64,000 bases of DNA from Streptomyces sp. NRRL S-455. GTDB lineage: Bacteria; Actinomycetota; Actinomycetes; Streptomycetales; Streptomycetaceae. The notes below the pieces were generated by a model. The model saw nothing but the letters and a program-made list of their open reading frames with translations. It was not told the origin of the DNA and searched no databases. Positions 55,112 through 63,194 of the stretch are shown one piece after another. Location of the stretch: positions 1 through 64,000 of the forward strand of contig NZ_JOCT01000026.1 of assembly GCF_000717875.1 (NCBI RefSeq), in the 5' to 3' direction. A program made the position numbers and the translations under genes. Within the stretch, counting starts at the first letter, position 1; every line of letters starts with the position of its first letter.

Positions 55112-55920
55112 GCCGTACGCCCCACGCCCGCGAAACCGGAGAACGCGTACGGATCCTCGTCCTCCGGTGCGGTGTCGGGCCGCCAGCGCGGCATCGCCAC
55201 CAGTCCGGGTTCCACCATGTCGTACCCCTCGAAGAACCGCGTGATCTCCTCGCGCGAGCGCATGATCAGCGGGTTGCGTATGTCCTCGTACACGTTCACC
55301 GCGCCCCCGGCCCGCTCGGGCGGCAGCGGGATGCCCTCGTAGGAGGCATGGGTGAGCACGAGCAGGCTGCCGGGCGCGAGTGCCTCGCCCAGCTCGGCCA
55401 CCGCGCCGTACGGGTCGTCCTCGTCTTCCACGAAGTGCAGTATGGCAACGAGGAGCAGGGCCACTGGCCGATTCAGGTCGATCAGCCGCTCCACCTGCGT
55501 GCTGCCCAGGATGTCCTGGGGCTTGCGGAGGTCGGCCGCGAGGACGTCCGCGTCGTCGTTGCCCTCCAGGACCGCCTGGCTGTGGGCGACGGCCACCGGG
55601 TCGTGGTCGACGTACACCACGCGCGCGCCGGGGCGGGCGGCCTGGGCCACCTCGTGCACGTTGCCGAAGGTGGGGATGCCGGAGCCGATGTCCAGGAACT
55701 GGGAGATGCCCTGGTCGACCGCGTAACGCACGGCCCGGCGCATGAACGCCCGGTTCGCCTGCGCGATCTTGGGGAGTCCCGGCATGAACTCCATGGCCCT
55801 GCGGGCCGCTTTCCGGTCGACCTCGAAGTTGTGCGATCCACCCAGGTAGTGGTCGTACATCCGGGAAACGCTGGGCACCGAGATGTCGATGCTCCGTGGA
55901 GCCCAGGCGGGACGCTCCAT
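55108..55920 (-). CDS. DUF574 (SAV2177-type) SAM-dependent methyltransferase
   Basis: 270 residues. Typical of the large Streptomyces DUF574 family: ISVPSVSRMYDHYLGGSHNF at the start, ANRAFMRRAVRYAVDQGISQ, FLDIGSGIPTFGNVHEVAQA (SAM loop), YVDHDPVAVAHSQAVL and FFEGYDMVEPGLVAMPRW. Biochemical targets are unknown; many copies sit beside regulatory genes. It is translationally coupled to rmdA, so the two products probably act in one process. ATG 55920 is the family's usual start. Confidence 0.9.
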   Translation of the reverse strand: MERPAWAPRSIDISVPSVSRMYDHYLGGSHNFEVDRKAARRAMEFMPGLPKIAQANRAFMRRAVRYAVDQGISQFLDIGSGIPTFGNVHEVAQAARPGARVVYVDHDPVAVAHSQAVLEGNDDADVLAADLRKPQDILGSTQVERLIDLNRPVALLLVAILHFVEDEDDPYGAVAELGEALAPGSLLVLTHASYEGIPLPPERAGGAVNVYEDIRNPLIMRSREEITRFFEGYDMVEPGLVAMPRWRPDTAPEDEDPYAFSGFAGVGRTA

Positions 55921-56252
55921 CTATCTCTCCAAGGCGTAGGCGATCCGGTGTTCGAGCAGAGGCTACTGATCGCCCGCCAATGGAGCGACCGGAAACGGAA
56001 ATTGACCATCCGTTCCCGGTCACTGCCTGCGGCACGTGCCGAATTGATACCCGCCCGCATCACCTTCGAACACATGACGAGCTGTGTTCGATGCATTCCG
56101 GAGAGTTCCGGAGCACAAGGGGAGGAGTGTCAGGAAATCGATGAGTTCAGGTGAAGCACGGCAAACGGTCCGCCCCTCCGTGGGGCACGGAGGGGCGGAC
56201 CGGGTCGGCGTCGTCGGTGGACGAGATGATCAACCCTGGGGAGGTTTCTCTG
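55921..56252. other. 332-nt intergenic region
   Basis: Holds the promoter of the DUF574-rmdA unit in its left part and the terminator at 56166-56202 of the lipoprotein gene. No coding pattern was seen. Confidence 0.5.
56166..56202. terminator. 15-bp stem after the lipoprotein gene
   Basis: Perfect arms 56166-56180 / 56188-56202 with a 7-nt loop, 51 nt past the stop at 56253 on the minus strand. Confidence 0.85.
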
Positions 56253-57242
56253 TTACTCCGACGCGCCGACCAGCTTTCCGTCGGGCCGGACCGCGTACCA
56301 GGTGCCGCCGACGCCCTGGCCGTTGGTGTCACCGGGAGCCTTGTCACCGGCGAAGGTGTAGATGGGCGAGCAGTTGATCGTCTGCTGCTTGCCCTTCCCG
56401 TCGGTCCGCTCGAAGATCATGTAGCCCTTCTCCTGGATGCCCTTGGTGTCGGCGAAGTCGACGGGCTCCACGAGCGGCCACTTCTTCAGGCACTCGCCGC
56501 TGCAGTTGGAGACGGGCTTCGGCCAGGCCTCGTCCTTCTTGAACCGGTAGACGGTCATGCCGTTCTTGTCGACGACGATCTCGCCGAGCTTGGGGTCGTT
56601 ACGGGTGGACAGGCCCAGTTCCCCGGCCGCCTCACCGCCGGCCTCGGCACCGGCGCCGCCCCCCTGCGCCTTCTTGCCGTCGGGAGCCAGCGCGTACCAC
56701 TTGCCGCCCACGCCCTGGCCCTTGACGTCACCGGCGTTGACGTCCTTGGCGTAGCGGTAGGCGGGCCAGCCACCGACGGTCAGCTGCTTGGTGCCGTCGG
56801 CCCGGGTGACCGAGCCGAGCAGCGCCTTGTCGATGCCCTCTCCGGCCTCGGCGTCGTCCGCGGGCACCGGCGGCCAGGTCTTGGCGCAGTCGCCGTCGCA
56901 GTTCGACTTGGGCGGCTGCTCGGTGTCCTGGTCGAACCGGTACAGGGTGAGTCCCAGGCTGTCGGTCACGACCTTCCCCACCTTCTCGGCGGTGGAGACG
57001 GACAGCTTGCCCGCGGGGTTCGCCGTCGACGGGCTGGACGGGCTCGGCGAGGCCTGGGCGCCCGCGCCGCCGGCCGCGTTCCCGACCCCGGCGCCGATGT
57101 TTCCGTAGTCCCCGCCGGGCGCGGCCGTGGCGCCCACGTTCTGACTGGCCGCCGGAGGGCTGTCCTGGCCGCACGCCGTCGTCAGCGCCATCACCGCCGC
57201 GGCGCTCGCCACGAGCGAAGCGCTCCGCCAGGAGGTCTTCAT
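56253..57242 (-). CDS. SCO0930-type lipoprotein with two COG4315 repeats
   Basis: 329 residues. Lipobox signal (ASAAAVMALTTAC, lipidated Cys), a Gly/Ser/Pro linker and two copies of the secreted-repeat domain: DSLGLTLYRFDQDTEQPPKS with CDGDCAKTWPPVP, and DKNGMTVYRFKKDEAWPKPV with CSGECLKKWPLVE. Each has the C-x-x-x-C-x-x-x-W-P pattern, suggestive of metal, haem or redox binding. It is exposed on the outer face of the membrane. ATG 57242 follows GGGAGTTGTTGACG. Divergent from the Pro-rich protein, as in the SCO0930-SCO0931 arrangement. Confidence 0.86.
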   Translation of the reverse strand: MKTSWRSASLVASAAAVMALTTACGQDSPPAASQNVGATAAPGGDYGNIGAGVGNAAGGAGAQASPSPSSPSTANPAGKLSVSTAEKVGKVVTDSLGLTLYRFDQDTEQPPKSNCDGDCAKTWPPVPADDAEAGEGIDKALLGSVTRADGTKQLTVGGWPAYRYAKDVNAGDVKGQGVGGKWYALAPDGKKAQGGGAGAEAGGEAAGELGLSTRNDPKLGEIVVDKNGMTVYRFKKDEAWPKPVSNCSGECLKKWPLVEPVDFADTKGIQEKGYMIFERTDGKGKQQTINCSPIYTFAGDKAPGDTNGQGVGGTWYAVRPDGKLVGASE

Positions 57243-57516
57243 CGTCAACAACTCCCCATAATCCCAAGGGTGTTGCAGCGCCCTGCTGCGCCGCCGCACG
57301 GTCATGAGTACGCATGGGGGGCGTGATTGTGTTCAACCACCCGCCAAATTTCTTTCCGGAACCTGTGACGAGCGCCGCGCACTCCCGCACGCATGTGCGC
57401 GTCGGGGACCCTGCGGGCGACCACTGACCAAACCTCCGGCACCCGGACATCCCTCTTTCGGGGCAATCCCCTTGCACTCCGGCGCGCCCCGCCGGAACAA
57501 GGCTCATGATCTCGTC

Positions 57517-58149
57517 GTGCATGGACCCCTCTCCACTCAATCCGCCCTCGCCGCAAAGGCCTTGGCGGTGGCGACGCTGACCTGGGCGCTCGTCGGCGCG
57601 CCGGCCGGACCGGCGGTGGCTGACGCCTGCGCCTACGCCTCGACGGGGCCGGACGGCACCGAGGCGGTGGCCGTCGCCGGGAGCAGGACCTGGCCGACCG
57701 ACTGGCCGTGCCCGCCACCCACACCGACCCCCACGCCGACGCCGACGCCCACGCCTCCGCCTCCGCCTCCAAAACCGACGCCGACACCCACCCCGACTCC
57801 ATCCCCGGACCCGACCCCGACGCCGACACCCACGCCCCCGCCGCCGGAACCGGCACCCACGGCCCGGCCGAAGCCGCCGCCCCCCGATCCACGCCCGGCG
57901 GCACCCCCGCCGCGGCCGGCCCCCCGACCGGTACCTCCACCACCCCCTCCGCCACCCCCGGCGCCGGTCCCGGTGCCGGCGCCGCCGGCCGAGTCCGCGC
58001 CGCCTCCGGCCGCGAAGCCCGTGCACTACCCGGCGTACCGCACCGCGCCGCGTCCGCGGCGAACGGGCAACACCATGTCGCCGCTCACCTTCGTCCTGCT
58101 CGTCACGGTGCCCGCGGTGGTCGCCGTCGCCGCGCTGCGCGCGCGCTGA
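57517..58149 (+). CDS. Secreted proline-rich protein with C-terminal anchor helix
   Basis: 210 residues. Signal peptide (ALAAKALAVATLTWALVGAP), a short domain with two cysteines (DACAYASTG, TDWPCPPP), about 110 residues of Thr-Pro, Pro and Ala repeats that should form an extended wall-spanning stalk, and a final helix (PLTFVLLVTVPAVVAVAALR) with a basic end. There is no LPxTG or LAxTG motif, so it is probably membrane-anchored rather than sortase-linked. GTG 57517 is a judgement; ribosome site weak. The DUF4239 gene follows after 24 nt. Confidence 0.75.
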   Translation: MHGPLSTQSALAAKALAVATLTWALVGAPAGPAVADACAYASTGPDGTEAVAVAGSRTWPTDWPCPPPTPTPTPTPTPTPPPPPPKPTPTPTPTPSPDPTPTPTPTPPPPEPAPTARPKPPPPDPRPAAPPPRPAPRPVPPPPPPPPPAPVPVPAPPAESAPPPAAKPVHYPAYRTAPRPRRTGNTMSPLTFVLLVTVPAVVAVAALRAR

Positions 58150-58173
58150 TCTCTGAAGCTCTGGAGGCACCTC

Positions 58174-58938
58174 TTGCCGGAATGGCTTGTTCTCACCCTC
58201 GCGATGCTGGCCGCGTGTGTCGTGGTGGTCGTCATCACCTTCGTGCGGCACCGCACAGCGGCCGACGACGAGGACCCCAGTGAGACCCCGGACGTCATCG
58301 AGTACATGACGATGTGGATCGGCGTGGTGTACGCCATCGTCCTGGGCCTCGCGATCGCCGGAGTCTGGGAGGCACGCAGCGCCGCCCAGGACCACGTCCA
58401 GGCCGAGGCCACCGCTCTGCACGAGATCTCGGAGCGGGTGCGGGTCTACCCGGCCGACGTACGCGACCGCATCCGGGACGACATCCAGACGTACGTGAGC
58501 CACGTCGTCACCACCGAGTGGGACACCATGGCCGACAAGAGCGAGGTCACCGAGCGCGGCGGCGAGCTCTTCGAGCGCGTGCGCCAGGACGTCACCGACT
58601 ACCAGCCGAAGTCGGACTTCGAGGCCCAGGCCTACCAGCCGCTCCTCGACCAGGTGACCATGGCCAGCCAGGCCCGGATCGCCCGGGCGGAGTCGACCGG
58701 GCAGACCATGCCGGGCGTGGTGTGGTTCGGGCTGATCGCCGGGGCCGTCGTCACCATCGGGATGATCTTCGCCCTCCAGATCCGCAGAACGACGCGTGAG
58801 CTGGTCCTCGCCGGTCTGTTCTCGGCACTCATCGCCTTCCTGCTGTTCCTGATCTGGGACTTCGACTCGCCCTACGGCAGGGGCGTGACCGCTTCGGCGG
58901 ACCCGTTCCTCAGCCTCTTCCCGGGCGCCGGCGACTGA
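58174..58938 (+). CDS. DUF4239 (bestrophin-like) membrane protein
   Basis: 254 residues with four helices: EWLVLTLAMLAACVVVVVIT, MWIGVVYAIVLGLAIAGVWE, GVVWFGLIAGAVVTIGMIFA and LVLAGLFSALIAFLLFLIWD. Between helices 2 and 3 is a charged, helical cytosolic or outer region (residues about 72-180). DUF4239 proteins resemble bestrophin channels and have no firm function. It uses the rare start TTG (58174), fixed by the GGAGGCACC ribosome site. It lies 24 nt behind the Pro-rich gene, probably one operon. Confidence 0.84.
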   Translation: MPEWLVLTLAMLAACVVVVVITFVRHRTAADDEDPSETPDVIEYMTMWIGVVYAIVLGLAIAGVWEARSAAQDHVQAEATALHEISERVRVYPADVRDRIRDDIQTYVSHVVTTEWDTMADKSEVTERGGELFERVRQDVTDYQPKSDFEAQAYQPLLDQVTMASQARIARAESTGQTMPGVVWFGLIAGAVVTIGMIFALQIRRTTRELVLAGLFSALIAFLLFLIWDFDSPYGRGVTASADPFLSLFPGAGD

Positions 58939-59153
58939 CGGCGCCCGCACCGGGCAGCCCGGCCGGCGACACACCGTCGCCGTCCCCCGGCCGCGGTAAC
59001 GGTGGCTCCCCCGGGTGGCCCACACGCGTGCCCCGTTCGCGCGACTGCGATCGCGCCGCCGATCACCTGTTCCTAGCGTTTCGGGCATCGAGGTGCATGT
59101 GTGACGTGAGCGGAACCGGTCCGCGACTGCTCCTCGGGGACCCGGAGGTCACG

Positions 59154-59684
59154 ATGCGCGCGATATGGGTCGCTTCGGCCGCACTACTGGGCGCCGGCGC
59201 CCTCACCTCCTGTGTGCCGGACGCCGACGCGGCGGTAGAGGCCGATTTCGGCTTCAGCGTCGTGCCCTCCACCGTCGCCCCGGGCGACCGGATCACGCTG
59301 CGGGTGAACCGCAACGCGTGCCAAGGGGAGGCGGTGGTCTCCTCACCGGTCTTCGACGTGGTCACCATCGCCCCGTGGCAGTCGTGGGCGACTGCCGAGA
59401 CCGACTGGGACGCCGAGCCGGGCGCCGTGTACGACGTGGAATTCCTCTGCGAGGAGTCGCGCGGAACCGTACGCCTGATCGTCGCCGGCGGCCGTCCGGC
59501 ACACCACCCGCGTCACCCGGCGCACCATGGCCCCCACCCGTCGAAGGGCGTCCGGGCGGGTGAGGGCGGCGCCCTCGACGGCTTCGGCGTCACGGAGACC
59601 GGACTGGGCGCCGTGCTCGTCGCCGGTTCGCTCGGCACGGCGTACCGGTGGGCACGCCGCCGTACGGACGAGGACGTCACCTGA
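59154..59684 (+). CDS. Small surface protein with lipobox-like signal and C-terminal helix
   Basis: 176 residues. The N-terminal ASAALLGAGALTSC has a lipobox-like end. The middle (FGFSVVPSTVAPGDRITLRV, NACQGEAVVSS, EFLCEES) is a beta-sandwich with two cysteines, like the product of the convergent gene at 59797. A His/Pro-rich stretch (PAHHPRHPAHHGPHPSKG) and a C-terminal helix with RRR follow. Function unknown, probably a wall-associated protein. ATG 59154 follows GGAGGTCACG. Confidence 0.75.
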   Translation: MRAIWVASAALLGAGALTSCVPDADAAVEADFGFSVVPSTVAPGDRITLRVNRNACQGEAVVSSPVFDVVTIAPWQSWATAETDWDAEPGAVYDVEFLCEESRGTVRLIVAGGRPAHHPRHPAHHGPHPSKGVRAGEGGALDGFGVTETGLGAVLVAGSLGTAYRWARRRTDEDVT

Positions 59685-59701
59685 CCGTCACCCCGTGCCG
59701 C

Positions 59702-59753
59702 TGAACGGCCTTCGCCCCGGATCCGTCAAGGGATCCGGGGCGAAGGCCGTTCA
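59702..59753. terminator. 23-bp perfect stem between convergent surface-protein genes
   Basis: Arms 59702-59724 and 59731-59753 pair fully around the 6-nt loop GTCAAG. It is the strongest hairpin in the window and serves both convergent genes. Confidence 0.9.
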
Positions 59754-59796
59754 CGTGCAGGGCGGCCGAGCGCGCGGAGCGAGGAGGACCGCGGGG

Positions 59797-60282
59797 TCAG
59801 ATGCGCCGCTCGGCGCGGCGGCGCATCCAGAACACCCCGCCGCCGATGGCCGCGGCCGTCACGAGACCGCCGCCGATGGCGATGTCGGTCGGGGTCGCGC
59901 CGGTGGTGCTGCCGCCGCCGATGCCACCGCGGACCCCGCCGATGACGGTGAAGGCATGCGGCTTGGTCAGCCTCCTGCCGTCACAGACGACCATGATGTC
60001 GTAAGGCCCCGGGCGGGCGTTGCTGTTGATGGTGGCGGTGCCCCGCGCCGTCTCGTTGGCGCCACGGATGGGCGTGAGCCTCGTCGGTGAGAAGGCGTTG
60101 GACGTAGCCGTGCCGCCGTTGCGGCAGCCGTCGACCGTGATGGTCAGCTGGCCGCCGCGGGCGATCACGTTGGGCAGGGCGACGATGTTGCTGGGTGACT
60201 CCCACGCGACGGCCGCGGGGGCGGAGAGGCCGAGGGCGGCGACCGCGGCGCCGGCGACCACCAGGGCACGAGTGTCAGGCAT
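59797..60282 (-). CDS. Small surface protein with C-terminal anchor, sortase neighbour
   Basis: 161 residues. Signal peptide (LVVAGAAVAALGLSAPAAVA), beta-sandwich core with two cysteines (TITVDGCRNGGTATSN, DIMVVCDGRRL), a Gly-rich spacer, a C-terminal helix (AIGGGLVTAAAIGGGVFWMR) and the basic tail RRRAERRI. The layout is that of sortase substrates but the LPxTG/LAxTG motif is not visible (only STTGATPT precedes the helix). It may be a membrane-tethered protein or carry an unrecognised sorting motif. ATG 60282 follows GGAGGTTCAC. The class F sortase gene starts 353 nt away, divergently. Confidence 0.76.
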   Translation of the reverse strand: MPDTRALVVAGAAVAALGLSAPAAVAWESPSNIVALPNVIARGGQLTITVDGCRNGGTATSNAFSPTRLTPIRGANETARGTATINSNARPGPYDIMVVCDGRRLTKPHAFTVIGGVRGGIGGGSTTGATPTDIAIGGGLVTAAAIGGGVFWMRRRAERRI

Positions 60283-60634
60283 GTGAACCTCCGCGGAAGA
60301 CGCCCCGGGTCCCGTCCCCGGTCGATCGGCGAGAAAGCGCCTCCCAGAAAGACAGTCAGTCGCCTTTGGCCGGGCCGCATTTCGGGGCTGGTCCGTCCTG
60401 GTGATCAAGCACGCGGCGCGGAACCCGCGCAATCGGATATCGCCGCAGGTCACGCACCGTCAGAATTTCCCTTACGGCGGCGACTCGGATGGCGCACCTC
60501 GTCTCGCCACCGGACGCCGGACATCGAGGGGGCCACCCGTTCGCCCCTGTCCCGTCGCCGCCGCCGCGCGCGGGACTTAGCGTTCTGGTATGCGCGAATG
60601 GCACGGCGACGGCCGCGTCGAGAGGGGATGGCGA
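60283..60634. other. 352-nt divergent promoter region
   Basis: Lies between the surface-protein gene (minus) and the sortase gene (plus). No coding pattern or strong dyad was seen. Confidence 0.4.
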
Positions 60635-61300
60635 ATGTCTGCGTCCGAGCTGGCCGAGGCGGAGGAGGCGCGGCGGAAGAAGCGCGTCCCGTGGGGAGTG
60701 ATAGCGCTTGTTCTGCTGACCGGCCTCGCGCTCATCCGGAATGGTTCGGGAGAGTTCGACCAGGGCCCGCCGCAGCCGGCGTCGGCGGCCGCGGCGGACA
60801 GCCGCGTACCCGGCGGCGACTTCGCCGGGGCCGTCCGGCCCGTGGCCTACGCGCCCCCGGCCCGGATCAGGATCCCGGCGATCCAGGTCGACGCTCCGAT
60901 CATTCCCGTGGGCCTGGACGGGGACGGCTGGGTCGGCGCACCACCGCCGGAGGACCCCAACCTTGCGGGCTGGTTCACCGGTGCCGTCACCCCGGGCGAG
61001 AAGGGCACCGCGGTCGTCGTCGGCCATGTCGACAACCAGCTGGGTCCCGCCGTGTTCTACGCGCTCGGCGCCCTGAAGAAGGGCAGCCGCGTCGAGGTCG
61101 ACCGACAGGACGGAAAGACCGTCGTCTTCGAGGTCTACGGCGTCGAGGTGTTCGAGAAGGACAACTTTCCCGGGGACCGTGTCTACGGGTCCAAGGGCGC
61201 GGCGGAACTGCGGGTCATCACCTGTGGTGGCGGATTCTCCGAGCAGACCGGCTACGCGGGCAACGTCGTGACCTTCGCGCGCATGGTCGAGGTGCGCTGA
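60635..61300 (+). CDS. Class F sortase
   Basis: 221 residues. N-terminal cytosolic tail with basic residues, one anchor helix (WGVIALVLLTGLALI) and an external sortase domain. The catalytic residues are visible: His in TAVVVGHVDNQLGP, Cys in LRVITCGGGF and Arg in NVVTFARMVEVR. Sortase F enzymes of actinobacteria cut surface proteins at L-P-x-T-G-like motifs and link them to the wall; substrates are mostly unknown. ATG 60635 follows GAGAGGGGATGGCGA; a start 45 nt earlier is possible. Confidence 0.9.
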   Translation: MSASELAEAEEARRKKRVPWGVIALVLLTGLALIRNGSGEFDQGPPQPASAAAADSRVPGGDFAGAVRPVAYAPPARIRIPAIQVDAPIIPVGLDGDGWVGAPPPEDPNLAGWFTGAVTPGEKGTAVVVGHVDNQLGPAVFYALGALKKGSRVEVDRQDGKTVVFEVYGVEVFEKDNFPGDRVYGSKGAAELRVITCGGGFSEQTGYAGNVVTFARMVEVR

Positions 61301-61349
61301 GCGTCACCGGCCGGGCGGGCGAAGGCCCGTCGTTCAGGGGTGCGCTGGC

Positions 61350-61391
61350 AGGTCCTTTCCCTGTGCCCGGGCGGGCACAGGGAAAGGACCT
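61350..61391. terminator. 19-bp stem abutting the deacetylase stop codon
   Basis: Perfect arms 61350-61368 / 61373-61391 with a GGGC loop, ending one base before the minus-strand stop codon (61392-61394). It can end both the sortase transcript and the convergent deacetylase transcript. Confidence 0.88.
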
Positions 61392-62225
61392 TCACGCGTA
61401 GTGCCGCCGGGGCACCGTGACGTGGTAGCCGGCGTCCAGCAGTTCGGGCAGATAGCGCCGCAGGGCGCGCACACTCTGCGAGCGGTCGCCCCCGGCGTCG
61501 TGCGAGAGCACCACGACGCCGGGGGCGGCGCCGTTCTCCACCCGTTCGACGATGGACCGGGCGCCGGGGCTGGTCCAGTCAAGGGTGTCGACCGTCCAGG
61601 CGAGCGGTTCCATGCCGAGTTCGGCACCGATCTGGAACGTGGCGCGGTTCCAGGCGCCGTAGGGGGCGCGGAACCACTCGGGGCGCTCGCCGTAGGCGTC
61701 CTCGATGACGTCGCAGGTGCGGGCCATCTCGGAGCGGATCTGCCGGCGGGTGAGGCGGGTGAGCAGCGGGTGGGACCAGGTGTGGTTCCCGACGACATGG
61801 CCCTCGTCGGCCATCCGGGCCAGCAGGTTCCTGTTGTCGGCGGCCATCCCGCCGCACACGAAGAACATCGCGCGCACGTCGTACCTGGCCAGGGTGTCCA
61901 GGACGGCCGGGGTGTAGCGCGGGTCGGGGCCGTCGTCGAAGGTCAGCACCATGGTGCGGCCGCGTCCGGAGACGCGCAGCAGCGGTTCGCGGCGGACCAG
62001 GGTCCGGCGGGGCGCGGCGTGCGGGGGGCCGTACCCGGTCAGGGGCTGAAGCCGGTACGCGGAGGAGTTGAGCGGGCGGCGGGCCTGCGGGCCCGCGGTC
62101 GTGACGGACCCGGCGGGGCCGTCTCCGGTGGCCAACGTGAGCACACCGGCCGTGGCGGCCGCTCCCACGGCGCCGGTGCCGGCGATCAAAACCCGGCGCC
62201 GGGTGAGCAACTGATCCTTCTTCAT
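61392..62225 (-). CDS. Polysaccharide deacetylase (NodB/CE4 family), exported
   Basis: 277 residues. Tat-like signal (LLTRRRVLIAGTGAVGAAAT) followed by a NodB domain: MVLTFDDGPDPRYTPAVLDT (catalytic D-D motif), VGNHTWSHPLLTRL (metal-binding H-x-x-x-H), WFRAPYGAWN and the final VVLSHDAGGD. It removes acetyl groups from peptidoglycan, chitin-like or other N-acetylated polymers outside the cell. Full catalytic set, typical length. ATG 62225 is the first start before the signal. It is convergent with the sortase gene. Confidence 0.92.
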   Translation of the reverse strand: MKKDQLLTRRRVLIAGTGAVGAAATAGVLTLATGDGPAGSVTTAGPQARRPLNSSAYRLQPLTGYGPPHAAPRRTLVRREPLLRVSGRGRTMVLTFDDGPDPRYTPAVLDTLARYDVRAMFFVCGGMAADNRNLLARMADEGHVVGNHTWSHPLLTRLTRRQIRSEMARTCDVIEDAYGERPEWFRAPYGAWNRATFQIGAELGMEPLAWTVDTLDWTSPGARSIVERVENGAAPGVVVLSHDAGGDRSQSVRALRRYLPELLDAGYHVTVPRRHYA

Positions 62226-62666
62226 GACTCATCAGTCGCCCGGTGGAGGGCCGACGCACCTGAGCGACACCGGTGCGGCGGCACGTTTTCACCCGCACGG
62301 CCCACGCGAACGGGTCAGGGGCGGCGCACCAGGGGGAACGGCAGGGTGTCGGGTCAGGCGTACTCGACGGCGTCAGCGACGAGGGGGCCGGCGGGCTCGG
62401 TCCCGTCCCCTCCGGCGAGGCCGAGCGCCGCCAGCGACGGCGACCCCTCCGAGGTGGCGGGGCCGCTGTCCGCCCTTCGGGTGCCCGATTCCCCATGACT
62501 TGACCATGCTTTGCGTACGCCGGGCCGAGGTGCGGCGTGGCACAGCTCGGCGGCCATGAGCTCCATCACGCTCGTCGGGGCCGTCCGGTTACGGCGCGTC
62601 AGGTCCAGGCAGGCGTCGAGCCTCCCGCCCCACAGGCGGACCCGTGCCTTCCGATAGCCTCGCGGC
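62226..62666. other. 441-nt intergenic region between divergent genes
   Basis: Promoters of the deacetylase and universal stress protein genes are expected here. Short open frames exist but show no family resemblance or ribosome sites. I see nothing else. Confidence 0.4.
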
Positions 62667-63128
62667 GTGACGGAACAGCACGCCCATCAGTTCGAGCGGG
62701 GCACGGACGGCCCCAAGGTGATCGTGGTCGGGGTGGACGGCTCCGACTCCTCCCTGCGGGCGGCGGCCTACGCCGCTGGTCTGGCGCGGCGGCAGCACGC
62801 GCTGCTCGCCGTGGTGTACGTGCAGCCGGTCCTGGCGGCGGGCGCAGCGCTCGGGGCGCCGGTGGCCGGGACGACCGACGAGATCGCCGAGGACCTGGTG
62901 GCGCAGATCCGGGACGCGGCGCAGCGGCTCAGGGGGATCTTCGAAGTCCGCTGGGAGTTCCACACGTTCCGCGGCGACCCGTACAACGGCCTGGTGAGGG
63001 CGGCCGACGAACTGAAGGCGGACGCGGTGGTGGTGGGCGCGTCGGAGCAGGCGGGCCACCGGATCGTCGGGTCGGTGGCGGTGCGCCTGGTGAAGGCGGG
63101 GCGGTGGCCGGTGACGGTGGTGCCCTGA
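62667..63128 (+). CDS. Universal stress protein (UspA family)
   Basis: 153 residues, one Usp domain. KVIVVGVDGSDSSLRAAAYA at the start and DAVVVGASEQAGHRIVGSVA near the end correspond to the ATP-binding G-2x-G-9x-G(S/T) region, here with G-A-x(6)-H-R-I-V-G-S-V-A. The C-terminus AGRWPVTVVP is standard. It acts in the cytosol in dormancy and stress, mechanism vague. GTG 62667 is the usual start. Convergent with the CapA-type gene. Confidence 0.9.
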   Translation: MTEQHAHQFERGTDGPKVIVVGVDGSDSSLRAAAYAAGLARRQHALLAVVYVQPVLAAGAALGAPVAGTTDEIAEDLVAQIRDAAQRLRGIFEVRWEFHTFRGDPYNGLVRAADELKADAVVVGASEQAGHRIVGSVAVRLVKAGRWPVTVVP

Positions 63129-63194
63129 GAGGACCTGGGTCCCTGGCACCGGTGCTCGGGGCCGGCGAGGCGCTGAGCGGGCGGCGGCCCCGGT

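Noticed and set aside
57718..57850. Apparent CRISPR-like or satellite repeats of CCGACGCC units
   Set aside because: They are codon repeats for Thr-Pro in the Pro-rich stalk. There are no spacers.
63156..63192. Possible terminator between the universal stress gene and the CapA-type gene
   Set aside because: Only an 8-bp stem with a 20-nt loop, too weak to claim.
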